Below are positions 1-7,543 of a stretch of 64,000 nt of DNA, piece after piece; the stretch's first letter is position 1, and each line of letters opens with the position of its first letter. The DNA comes from GCA-2733415 sp964276095 (GTDB lineage Bacteria > Bacteroidota > Bacteroidia > Flavobacteriales > Flavobacteriaceae): positions 620,001-684,000 of the forward strand of contig CAXYDR010000001.1 in assembly GCA_964276095.1 (NCBI GenBank), in the 5' to 3' direction. Position numbers and translations under genes: made by a program. The notes below the pieces were generated by a model, which was given only the letters and a program-made list of their open reading frames with translations, was not told where the DNA came from and ran no database searches.

Positions 1-214
1 ACAAAAACTTGTTGTATTCTTTACCTAGTTTATCAGTAACATATTTTCTTACTACTCCAGATTCTATATAAAATAAATATTCAGGGTGGAGTCCTGCGCG
101 ACAAATAACATCGTTTTTTTTATAATTTTTCTTTATTGCAATATCTGTTATCTTAGACCAATTTTTTGGAAGGTTCCTTAATTCTTGAAATAATTGAAAA
201 ACTGTTTTATGCAT
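1..214 (-). CDS. Crp/Fnr family transcriptional regulator, N-terminal part (cut by window edge)
   Basis: Reading the minus strand from the ATG at 214 gives 71 residues (starting MHKTVFQLFQEL) that run off the window. The stretch KKNDVICRAGLHPEYLFYI followed by SGVVRKYV is the typical start of a cyclic-nucleotide-binding (cNMP) beta-roll, as in flavobacterial Crp/Fnr regulators. The effector-binding core and the C-terminal helix-turn-helix lie outside the window, so the ligand and DNA specificity cannot be judged. The next minus-strand gene (ending at 309) lies upstream with about 95 bases between, so this gene may have its own promoter. Confidence 0.75.
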   Translation of the reverse strand, partial: MHKTVFQLFQELRNLPKNWSKITDIAIKKNYKKNDVICRAGLHPEYLFYIESGVVRKYVTDKLGKEYNKFL

Positions 215-308
215 TGTTTTGTATAATTACGATGTAACTGTTAAGTGTTTAATAGTTTATATGCAGATTTAAATTTAAATAAAACTAACAATACTTACTA
301 ATTAATAG

Positions 309-1484
309 CTATTTTTTAGTGCATAGGATTGCAATTTTCTTGTTTTTCATATTGGTGGTGAAAAATAAATAGTCGTTTCCTCCGTCCTTCAGTTGTAATT
401 CTTTTCTTATTTCATCAACAGATTTAGGAAAATTCCTAGTTGTTACATTTGCTTGCTGTTTTTTAAATCGCTTTCTGAGCTCTTTTTTATTATATGGTAT
501 TATCTCTATTATTTCAAATGATCTCCCAGGGAAATCAATTAAAACGTCATTTGAGTATAAGTGGGAGTGTTTGTGTAACTTGTTGAGCTTGTATTTTATT
601 GCAATTTCATTAAATCCACCAGATTTTAATATCGCAGCATTAGGTTCATATAAGTATTTTTTTGGAAACCCATATTGAGCAAGTTCTGATTGAGCCTTAG
701 TAAAGCTAAACAAATTTTGTTTGGTTTTTTGAATATTAGCGGTAATAACGGAAATTTCTCCTGTGTAATTTTTTTCTAATAGAAATAGTAACTCTTTGAC
801 TTCATTTTTTACAGCAACAATATGTATTTCTTTAACAAAAATTAATTCATTTATTCCGTTTGTGATATCAAGTAGAGGAGAGGTCTTAATTAAAATATTG
901 TCAGCTTTATTAAAAAGCTCTTCTATATTTTCAGAAACATTTGGTAAGCAATCACTCAATAAGAACACTTTTCCTTTGGAGTCATTTCTTCTTGATGGGT
1001 CAATATAAATCCAATCAAAATTTTCTGAGGTGCTTTTTATATATTTAATCCCATCTCCAATAATGGTTTTAATATTTTTACATTTTAATTGTTTGAAATT
1101 ATGATTGACTATTTCTGATAGCGATGGGTTTATTTCGCAATGAGATATATTAGCAACCCTTTTTGAAAAATAAAAACAGTCAACGCCAAAGCCTCCAGTT
1201 AGGTCAATTAACGATTTTCCAGAAACTAAGTTAGCTTTATATTTAGCAGTAATTTCTGATGAAGTTTGCTCTATGTTTAACTTGTTTGGATAGTAAACGT
1301 TTGGGGTGTTATGCCATGTTTCTAGTTTGTTTTGACAGCGTTTTTTAGCTTCAATTTGTTCAATCAATTCTTGTTGACTTACATCTTTAAAAATAAGCTT
1401 CTTTAGTAAGAGTGACGAAATGTCAGCATCCGAATTGTTTTTTACAAACAACTGAATATCAGTACTTAGTATGTGTTTATTCAA
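309..1484 (-). CDS. THUMP-like domain class I SAM-dependent methyltransferase
   Basis: 391 residues. A Rossmann methyltransferase core is shown by the SAM-binding motif DLTGGFG at residues 94-100 and a DPSRR motif at 162-166, the motif IV position of this family; an acidic HCEINP follows strand 2. The C-terminal third, with FPGRSFEI and basic KKELRKRFKKQQANVTTRNFP, fits the THUMP-like RNA-binding domain found in this Bacteroidota family. Known members are assigned to RNA modification by fold only; the substrate is unknown. The gene starts with ATG after an A-rich leader and is followed about 95 bases later by the Crp/Fnr gene. The AI-2E gene upstream is separated by 62 bases and may be co-transcribed. 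Confidence 0.85.
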   Translation of the reverse strand: MNKHILSTDIQLFVKNNSDADISSLLLKKLIFKDVSQQELIEQIEAKKRCQNKLETWHNTPNVYYPNKLNIEQTSSEITAKYKANLVSGKSLIDLTGGFGVDCFYFSKRVANISHCEINPSLSEIVNHNFKQLKCKNIKTIIGDGIKYIKSTSENFDWIYIDPSRRNDSKGKVFLLSDCLPNVSENIEELFNKADNILIKTSPLLDITNGINELIFVKEIHIVAVKNEVKELLFLLEKNYTGEISVITANIQKTKQNLFSFTKAQSELAQYGFPKKYLYEPNAAILKSGGFNEIAIKYKLNKLHKHSHLYSNDVLIDFPGRSFEIIEIIPYNKKELRKRFKKQQANVTTRNFPKSVDEIRKELQLKDGGNDYLFFTTNMKNKKIAILCTKK

Positions 1485-1546
1485 AGTAAAAAATTAAGTA
1501 TTTGTTTTTTGTATTAATTGGAATTCTGTGTTTTTACAAGTGTGTT

Positions 1547-2644
1547 TTAGATGCCTTCAGTGATTTTTTTGACAATTTTATTATCAGATAAAAATTCTTT
1601 TGAAATTACTTTTAAAGCAGTGTATGTCGGTACTGCTATAATCATTCCAACAACTCCAAAAAGTAGCCCCCCAATAATGATTACAAGGAAGATTTCTAGC
1701 GGGTGAGATTTTACACTATTAGAAAAAATTAAAGGCTGGCTTACAAAATTATCTACGAGTTGAGCTATTGCATAACCAATCATTACATAGGTTGTTTTTG
1801 GTAAAATAATTGTTTGAAAATCCATACCTAAGTTACTGCTCATTGATAAAATCAACATCAATATTCCACCAATTAGTGGGCCAATATATGGAATAAGGTT
1901 TAATAATGCACATAAAAAAGCAATCACAACAGCGTTTTTTATTCCGAAAATTAATAGAACTATGGAGTAGATTATAAAGATGATTAAAATTTGAAAAACT
2001 AAACCAACAAAATAGCGTGATAGCAAGTCTTTTATTTTTTCAAAAGATTTTTTTAATCGACCCTCTTTGTTATCTGAGACTAATAATAGTGCTCCGTCTT
2101 CTAGTAATTTACTGTCTTTTAAGAAAAAGAATGAAATGAATAAAACAGAAAACAGGCCTATACTTAAGCTGCCAACCATTCCTAAAACTGAATTTAACAC
2201 CTCTGGGATCGCGTTTACATCTAGTTTTGATAATATATCAGAATTCTGTAGTGTTTGAAATAAATCAATATTGTGAGCGATTAAGTAGCTGTTTATCTCT
2301 TCAGAAAGATGTTTGAAATTGGTTTCTAATTCAGTATAGTTTAAAAGTGCTAGATTTTCTCCTTGACTTTTCACTAATGGGATAAACATTGATCCTAAAC
2401 CTACTATAAAACCAAGTAATAAAAGCATGGTTGTTATTACGGCAAGAGTGTTTTTAAACTTTAAACGAGATTTTAAAAATCTAACAATAGGTCTACCTAT
2501 TAATGAAATTACTCCTGCAATTGTTATGTAAATTAGTACGTCACTTATCTTGTATAGAAAAAGAGATAAGATGCAGATACCTAATATGATTGTTAAGGCT
2601 CTTAATATACCGTTACTTATGTTTTTAGAACTTTGATGATTCAC
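1547..2644 (-). CDS. AI-2E family transporter (PF01594-type membrane protein)
   Basis: 365 residues with about eight hydrophobic segments: two near the N-terminus (about 15-70), then a long soluble-like stretch, then a block from about 150 to 350. The C-terminal signature LNLIPYIGPLIGGI followed by the final GGLLFGVVGMIIAVP is characteristic of the AI-2E/UPF0118 permease family. Family members have been linked to autoinducer-2 export or Na+(Li+)/H+ antiport, so the substrate here is not predictable. It is divergent from the lipoprotein gene at 2682 with only 37 bases between start codons, so both promoters must be compact or overlapping. Confidence 0.9.
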   Translation of the reverse strand: MNHQSSKNISNGILRALTIILGICILSLFLYKISDVLIYITIAGVISLIGRPIVRFLKSRLKFKNTLAVITTMLLLLGFIVGLGSMFIPLVKSQGENLALLNYTELETNFKHLSEEINSYLIAHNIDLFQTLQNSDILSKLDVNAIPEVLNSVLGMVGSLSIGLFSVLFISFFFLKDSKLLEDGALLLVSDNKEGRLKKSFEKIKDLLSRYFVGLVFQILIIFIIYSIVLLIFGIKNAVVIAFLCALLNLIPYIGPLIGGILMLILSMSSNLGMDFQTIILPKTTYVMIGYAIAQLVDNFVSQPLIFSNSVKSHPLEIFLVIIIGGLLFGVVGMIIAVPTYTALKVISKEFLSDNKIVKKITEGI

Positions 2645-2681
2645 AATATTATTTTTATATTAGCTAATATAAAGATAATAT

Positions 2682-3344
2682 ATGAAAAATAGGATCATAT
2701 TACTTGTACTAGCGTTTGTTTTTAACGCTTGTTGTTCTGATGACGATAATGGTGTTCCGGTTCAAGAAGAAATAAATGGAATTGCCGTTTTAAAGTCTAA
2801 AGGAAAAACTATTCAAGAAATACTAGATGCGGGATATTCTCCTAATCAAATATATCAAAATGATGTGAATGACCTGCCTAGTTTATATGGTTTGCATTAT
2901 CAGGGCGGTATTATTTTTTATTTTAACACAAGTGTTGGTTCAGGAATGGTTGTTTCAGAATTTGATAATGGAAAGATACAATGGAGTTGTGCTATTGATG
3001 AGTTAATACCTAATGCCAATAATATACCTATAGGTACTGAATATCAAAACACAGAAGCTATAGTGACACATACGTCTTCTGTTTGTGAAACTGCGTCAGA
3101 TATATGCTATAACTTAACGCTTAATGGTTATTCAGATTGGCATTTACCAAGCAGGGATGAAATGGCTCAAATGCATTATAAGCAAGATTCAATTCCAAAC
3201 CTATCTACGGTGTATTCATATTGGAGTTCAACGGGAGGTGATTGGCACTCTGCAAAATGTTGGACATTTCATAGTCCTACTTCTAGTATAGGATGGGGGA
3301 ATAAATTACTTGAATTAGGAGTTAGAGCTGTTAGGTATTACTAG
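2682..3344 (+). CDS. DUF1566-type surface lipoprotein
   Basis: 220 residues. The N-terminus has a lipoprotein signal ending FNACC followed by SDDD; an acidic stretch just after the cysteine is the lipoprotein export signal pattern known in Capnocytophaga and Flavobacterium, so the protein is probably surface-exposed (inference). The C-terminal half carries the DUF1566 (Lcl C-terminal) signature, seen as GYSDWHLPSRDEM at residues 149-161 and a final YWSST and GVRAVRYY. Such domains occur in many secreted proteins and have no defined enzymatic role. The gene stands alone between the divergent AI-2E gene and the convergent TrmH gene. Confidence 0.8.
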   Translation: MKNRIILLVLAFVFNACCSDDDNGVPVQEEINGIAVLKSKGKTIQEILDAGYSPNQIYQNDVNDLPSLYGLHYQGGIIFYFNTSVGSGMVVSEFDNGKIQWSCAIDELIPNANNIPIGTEYQNTEAIVTHTSSVCETASDICYNLTLNGYSDWHLPSRDEMAQMHYKQDSIPNLSTVYSYWSSTGGDWHSAKCWTFHSPTSSIGWGNKLLELGVRAVRYY

Positions 3345-3395
3345 TTAATATTACTATTCTTTGTTGAGAAAAATAAATCTACAGCACCTTTTGTT

Positions 3396-3896
3396 TTAGA
3401 TTAATTGTTTTGTGATTTCATACAAAGCAATATTAGTTGCTTGAACCACATTCATACTTGAATTTTCACCAAACATACTTATGTGAACTATTTCATTGGT
3501 TTGATTCAAAACGGCTTCAGATACCCCAAAATTTTCATCTCCAATGATTAGTAAGATAGGCTTGTTGGTGTTAAATTTTTGCAAGTGTAATGGTTTACTC
3601 TTCTCGGTTATTTCAATAGCTATAATATGATGTGTTTTTTTTATGCTTTCTATGTATTGATGTATATCAGTGATAATTTCATAAGAAACATATTTTTCAG
3701 TTGCTCGTGAAGTTTTTTGCATTTTCCTTGATGGTATAGGAAGTGCTTCACCGCTGAAAACAAGTTTTTCAACACCAAAAGCATCACATACCCTAAATAA
3801 AGAGCCAATATTGGGCGCATTGCTCACATTTTCACATAAGACAGTTATTGGGAATGTTTTTTTATTAAAAGAAGAAGTATAGTGTGTAAGTTGCAT
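3396..3896 (-). CDS. TrmH/SpoU family RNA methyltransferase
   Basis: 166 residues, the short SpoU form without an extra N-terminal domain. All three family motifs are visible: NIGSLFRVCDAFG at 29-41 (motif 1, with the catalytic-type Asn and Arg), IGDENFGVSEAVL at 118-130 (motif 2), and ISMFGENSSMNVVQA at 139-153 (motif 3, cofactor trefoil knot). It should methylate a ribose 2'-O in tRNA or rRNA; the target nucleotide cannot be assigned. Motif 2 has ENFGV where many members read E..G(L/I)S. It lies 6 bases downstream of the DUF4159 gene and is the last gene of the minus run that begins with tsaD. Confidence 0.9.
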   Translation of the reverse strand: MQLTHYTSSFNKKTFPITVLCENVSNAPNIGSLFRVCDAFGVEKLVFSGEALPIPSRKMQKTSRATEKYVSYEIITDIHQYIESIKKTHHIIAIEITEKSKPLHLQKFNTNKPILLIIGDENFGVSEAVLNQTNEIVHISMFGENSSMNVVQATNIALYEITKQLI

Positions 3897-3902
3897 TGTT
3901 AA

Positions 3903-4544
3903 TTAGTTTTCAAAAGCGTATTTAATAATATTAGCACCCATTTTCAGTGCTTTAAGTCTTATTTCTGGAGCATCATTATGTATTTCTTGATTTTCCCATC
4001 CATCTCCCAAATCAGATTCAGTAGTATATAAACAAATCAATCTTCCATTATAGAAATAACCATAAGCTTGAGGTCTTTTCCCATCATGTTCATGGATTTT
4101 AGGGAGTCCTTTTGGAAAATTAAATGCAATATTGAAAATTTCGTGTTTTGCAGGTAGCTCTGTTAGTTCTTGGTTTGGAAAAACTTTTTTTAATTCTTTT
4201 CTTATATAAGTGTCCATTCCGTAATTATCATCAATGTGTAAAAATCCCCCAGAATTAAGATATTTTCTTAAGTTTTCGGCCTCTTCTGTGGAAAAATGAA
4301 CATTCCCATGGCCAGTCATATGTATAAAAGGATATTGAAATAGTTCAACACTGCCGGTTTCAACAGTATTTGGTTTAGTGTTGATGGTGGTATTGATATT
4401 GTTGTTGCAAAATGTAATAAGATTTGGTAGCGCGGTTGTATTGGCATACCAATCACCACCGCCATTGTATTTTAAAATCGCAATTTCTTGGGAGCAGCAA
4501 AAGCTTGTAGTGATTAAGAGTATAAATATTGTTATTTTATTCAC
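3903..4544 (-). CDS. DUF4159 domain secreted protein
   Basis: 213 residues with a cleavable-looking signal (MNKITIFILLITTSFCCSQ). The remainder matches the DUF4159 family: a WYANTTALPNLI segment, FIHMTGHGNVHFS near residue 75, and a glutamine amidotransferase-like ThuA/DJ-1 type core with LRKYLNSGGFLHIDDN. The NAQIIKYA-like C-terminus (GANIIKYAF) is also typical. The function is unknown; in other Bacteroidota longer proteins carry this domain next to MoxR/VWA modules. Here it is a stand-alone exported form immediately before the TrmH gene. The CCS motif could also make it a lipoprotein, which I cannot exclude. Confidence 0.8.
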   Translation of the reverse strand: MNKITIFILLITTSFCCSQEIAILKYNGGGDWYANTTALPNLITFCNNNINTTINTKPNTVETGSVELFQYPFIHMTGHGNVHFSTEEAENLRKYLNSGGFLHIDDNYGMDTYIRKELKKVFPNQELTELPAKHEIFNIAFNFPKGLPKIHEHDGKRPQAYGYFYNGRLICLYTTESDLGDGWENQEIHNDAPEIRLKALKMGANIIKYAFEN

Positions 4545-4670
4545 TTGAAATAGTTTTTAAAATCAAAAATAATATTCATATGCTGATTAAATTAAATACA
4601 ATCCTAAATATTACTTTTAGGTGTTAAGGTATATCTTTATTCTTTTTTTTTAGAGTAACTTTTATAATAA

Positions 4671-4928
4671 TTATTTGAAATATTTATTAAGCTTTCTTTT
4701 TACAGAGATAAAACGTAAAACACCAATTAAGATTACTATGAATGATATTATAATGAAAAAATATCCTAATGTTATTAGATTATGCAATATGTCAATTTTT
4801 AAAATCGCAAATCCAGAACTTAAAATAACAATAAAAGTTCTAAAATAGGCTAATATTGTACGCTCGTTTGCTAGGTTAGTTCTGACTAAGGCTAATAAAT
4901 CAGTTTTTTTAATTTCGTTATGATCCAT
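4671..4928 (-). CDS. DUF202 family small membrane protein
   Basis: 85 residues. The N-terminal RTNLANERTILAYFRT (residues 16-31) is the family signature of DUF202 proteins. Two hydrophobic segments follow (about 31-46 and 52-73), with a basic tail at the C-terminus. DUF202 proteins are inner-membrane proteins of unknown function; in other organisms the domain also occurs fused to VTC polyphosphate polymerases. It sits between rsmE and the DUF4159 gene with about 90 and 126 bases on either side, so it may be a separate transcription unit. Confidence 0.75.
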   Translation of the reverse strand: MDHNEIKKTDLLALVRTNLANERTILAYFRTFIVILSSGFAILKIDILHNLITLGYFFIIISFIVILIGVLRFISVKRKLNKYFK

Positions 4929-5019
4929 ATTATTTATTAGATTATAAATTTACTCTTTATTTAAAGAATTTAAGTAAACTAGGTTAGTCTTTATGTTGCT
5001 AATAAATTTATAACTTAAG

Positions 5020-5730
5020 TTAATTGGTCGTATTTAGTAGGGCAATTGTATGACAGGCAGCTATTCCAGCAGTTTCGGTACGTAAACGGGTGTTTCCTAA
5101 GGCTACAGGTTTAAAGTTGTTACTTAAGGCTAATTCGATTTCTTTTACAGAAAAATCTCCTTCAGGGCCAATCAGGATTGTGTAGTTTACATTTGGTAAA
5201 ACTAGTGATTGTAATTGTGTTTTTTCTTGTTCTTCACAATGTGCAATATAGGTTTGTCCTGCAAACTCTTGATTAACAAATTGCTTAAAACTGATTGCAT
5301 CATTTAGTTTAGGTAAGTGCATTTGTAAGGATTGCTTCATTGCGCTTTGAATGATTTTCTCAAACCGATCCTTTTTAATTATTTTTCGTTCAGAATTATC
5401 ACAAAATACTGGGGTGATTTCATCAATGCCAATTTCAGTAGCTTTTTCTAAAAACCATTCCATTCTATCGTTCATTTTGGTAGGAGCGATGGCAATGTGT
5501 AATTTGTAATTATGACTTTTATGCTGCTCAATTGTGTTTATTTGCACAAGACATTTTTTGGTGTCGGCAATAAATATTTCTACTGTGAATAACTCTCCTT
5601 TTCCGTTAGTGATAGAAAGAATGTCACCTTCTTTTTTTCGTAATACTTTAACAATATGCTTGCTTTCTTCTTTTGAGAAAGTATATTGTTTGTTATCAGA
5701 ATTAATATCGGGGCTATAAAATAACTGCAT
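5020..5730 (-). CDS. rsmE: 16S rRNA (uracil(1498)-N(3))-methyltransferase
   Basis: 236 residues, the usual length for RsmE. The C-terminal SPOUT domain shows the SAM-binding signatures LIGPEGDFS (187-195) and LGNTRLRTETAG (211-222), and the N-terminal PUA-like domain includes HIVKVLRKKEGD. RsmE methylates U1498 of 16S rRNA at the subunit interface. The ATG at 5730 follows the parvulin stop by 9 bases, so tsaD, the parvulin gene and rsmE are almost certainly co-transcribed. Confidence 0.95.
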   Translation of the reverse strand: MQLFYSPDINSDNKQYTFSKEESKHIVKVLRKKEGDILSITNGKGELFTVEIFIADTKKCLVQINTIEQHKSHNYKLHIAIAPTKMNDRMEWFLEKATEIGIDEITPVFCDNSERKIIKKDRFEKIIQSAMKQSLQMHLPKLNDAISFKQFVNQEFAGQTYIAHCEEQEKTQLQSLVLPNVNYTILIGPEGDFSVKEIELALSNNFKPVALGNTRLRTETAGIAACHTIALLNTTN

Positions 5731-5739
5731 TATTATGAA

Positions 5740-6411
5740 CTAATTTAAAACATTAATCAATTGTTTCTTTTTGTCTTTTTCAAAAGTAATTTTCAGCACT
5801 TGTAATAAGCGTATGTCCTTTTGTTGTTCAGTTTTATTGATAATGTAGTGTTTTTTTGCTTCCGGTAAATCTAAGTTATATATGGTATTAACTTTATTAT
5901 CTTTTAATGAATTGATAAAATATTTCGATGCTTTGTTTTTTGTAAACCACCCTAAGTCGCCACCTCTAATGGAATTCCTGTCCATAGAATACTTACCGGC
6001 TAATTGATTAAATTGTTGTCCTGAATCAAGTTTAGCTGTAATAACTGTGCGTAAACTGTCTATTTTGAATTTACTCAATTTCTTTCCGTCTAAAAAAATG
6101 TAGCTAGCTCGGTAGTGTAATGTTGGGGCAATACTAATAATTTTATATATTGTATTGGCGCTTTGTTCTTCAGTTTCAAAACTAGTCCCAATTGTTTTGC
6201 TGAATAGTTTTTTTGACAAACTATTGTTGTGTTTTTCTTCGTTATAGGTGTATATTTTTGCTTTTATATTGGGGGTGTTTTTAATGAATTTTTTGGCCGA
6301 TTTTACGTCAATAACTAATTCTAAGTCAGCCTTTAATTGTTTTATGTCTGTTTGTGAAAACGAAAAATAAAAGCAAAAAATAAAAGCGATAAAAAAATAT
6401 TGTTTAATCAT
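5740..6411 (-). CDS. Parvulin-type peptidylprolyl isomerase, exported
   Basis: 223 residues with an N-terminal signal (about 1-19, ending FSFSQ). From about residue 95 the protein has a parvulin-like core: YRASYIFLDGKK, then FNQLAGKYSMDRNSIRGGDLGWF near 140-155, the GGDLGWF turn being the strongest family mark. The domain is short and partly degenerate, so real cis-trans isomerase activity is not certain; a chaperone-like periplasmic role is equally possible. It lies 8 bases after tsaD and 9 before rsmE, indicating co-transcription. Confidence 0.75.
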   Translation of the reverse strand: MIKQYFFIAFIFCFYFSFSQTDIKQLKADLELVIDVKSAKKFIKNTPNIKAKIYTYNEEKHNNSLSKKLFSKTIGTSFETEEQSANTIYKIISIAPTLHYRASYIFLDGKKLSKFKIDSLRTVITAKLDSGQQFNQLAGKYSMDRNSIRGGDLGWFTKNKASKYFINSLKDNKVNTIYNLDLPEAKKHYIINKTEQQKDIRLLQVLKITFEKDKKKQLINVLN

Positions 6412-6419
6412 AATTGTTG

Positions 6420-7454
6420 TTAGATTTTAATTCTAGCGTTTGCTGTATCTAGAACGTTAGAAAAATCTTTTTCAAGATACTTTAAATATCCTACAATTCC
6501 AATCATAGCGGCATTATCTGTGGTATATTCAAATTTTGGAACATATGTTTTCCATCCAAATTTTTGTTCTCCTTCTTGCAATGCTTTTCTAATTCCTGAA
6601 TTTGCAGAAACTCCACCACCAATAGCAATTGTGTTAATTCCAGTGCTTTTAGTGGCTTTCTTAAGTTTATCAATAACAATACCAATAATTGTATATTGTA
6701 ATGATGCACAAATGTCATTCATGTTTTCTTCAATGAAATTAGGGTTTTCCGCTACGTTTCTCTGAATAAAATACAATACTGCAGTTTTTAAACCGCTAAA
6801 GCTAAAATTTAAATCTGCTACTTTTGGTCTGGGGAATTGAAAGGCTTTAGGGTTTCCTAAAGCAGCATTTTTATCTATAAATGGACCTCCAGGATAGGGT
6901 AAACCTAATATTTTGGCGCTTTTATCGAAAGCTTCTCCAATGGCATCATCAATAGTTTCGCCAATTACAGTCATATCAAAATAACTGTTTACTTTAACAA
7001 TTTGCGTATGTCCTCCAGAAATAGTCATTGCTAAAAAGGGAAATTCTGGTTTCTCTTGAGAATTTTCATCAATAAAATGAGCTAAAATATGCGCTTGCAT
7101 GTGGTTGATAGCTAATAAAGGTATTTGTAAACCTTGAGCCAAACCCTTTGCAAATGAGGTGCCTACCAACAAAGAACCCATTAATCCAGGTCCTTGTGTA
7201 AAAGCTATGGCTTTTAGCTGTTTTTTGTCGATATTTGCTTGACGTAATGCTTGATGTACTACTGGGACAATATTTTGCTGATGTGCTCTTGAAGCTAATT
7301 CAGGTACAACTCCACCATATTTGGTGTGAATGTCCTGATTTGCAACAACATTACTCAATACTTTATCGTTACAAAGTACGGCTGCACTTGTGTCGTCGCA
7401 CGACGATTCAATAGCAAGAATATAGATATCTTCGGATTTCATAAATTTAGGCAC
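6420..7454 (-). CDS. tsaD: tRNA N6-adenosine threonylcarbamoyltransferase
   Basis: 344 residues. TsaD transfers the threonylcarbamoyl group from TsaB/C-derived intermediate to A37 of ANN-decoding tRNAs. The sequence shows the ASKHA nucleotide-binding fold start ILAIESSCDDTS (12-23), the iron/zinc-binding HMQAH at 118-122, the SGGHTQ motif and the DDAIGEAFDK loop, plus a late NAAMIG. The annotated ATG (7454) gives MPKFMKSEDIYI; an internal ATG at 7442 is equally close to the family start. A perfect TANNTTTG box lies 20 bases upstream (7474-7481), supporting either start. It heads a minus-strand run and is divergent from tamB. Confidence 0.97.
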   Translation of the reverse strand: MPKFMKSEDIYILAIESSCDDTSAAVLCNDKVLSNVVANQDIHTKYGGVVPELASRAHQQNIVPVVHQALRQANIDKKQLKAIAFTQGPGLMGSLLVGTSFAKGLAQGLQIPLLAINHMQAHILAHFIDENSQEKPEFPFLAMTISGGHTQIVKVNSYFDMTVIGETIDDAIGEAFDKSAKILGLPYPGGPFIDKNAALGNPKAFQFPRPKVADLNFSFSGLKTAVLYFIQRNVAENPNFIEENMNDICASLQYTIIGIVIDKLKKATKSTGINTIAIGGGVSANSGIRKALQEGEQKFGWKTYVPKFEYTTDNAAMIGIVGYLKYLEKDFSNVLDTANARIKI

Positions 7455-7473
7455 AGAATTTGTAAATAAAAAG

Positions 7474-7481
7474 CAAAGTTA
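7474..7481 (-). promoter_or_regulatory. Flavobacterial -7 box (TANNTTTG) of tsaD
   Basis: Read on the minus strand this is TAACTTTG, an exact match to the Bacteroidota -7 consensus TANNTTTG. A TTG with preceding T-tract (minus strand, 7500-7498) lies 16 bases further upstream, close to the usual spacing to the -33 element. The predicted transcript would start about 10 bases before the tsaD ATG. Confidence 0.6.
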
Positions 7482-7543
7482 AAACAATAAAAACTATCAA
7501 AAAACTAAGAAAAATACTATTTAGGATTCTTATAATTCTACTT

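Noticed and set aside
4942..5013. Distant AT-only inverted repeat (4942-4952 with 5003-5013) near rsmE end
   Set aside because: Eleven AT pairs separated by 50 bases in AT-rich DNA are expected by chance often enough.
6503..6718. Second minus-strand frame within tsaD
   Set aside because: It overlaps the conserved tsaD sequence in a shifted frame; tsaD itself is complete, so no frameshift or extra gene is needed.
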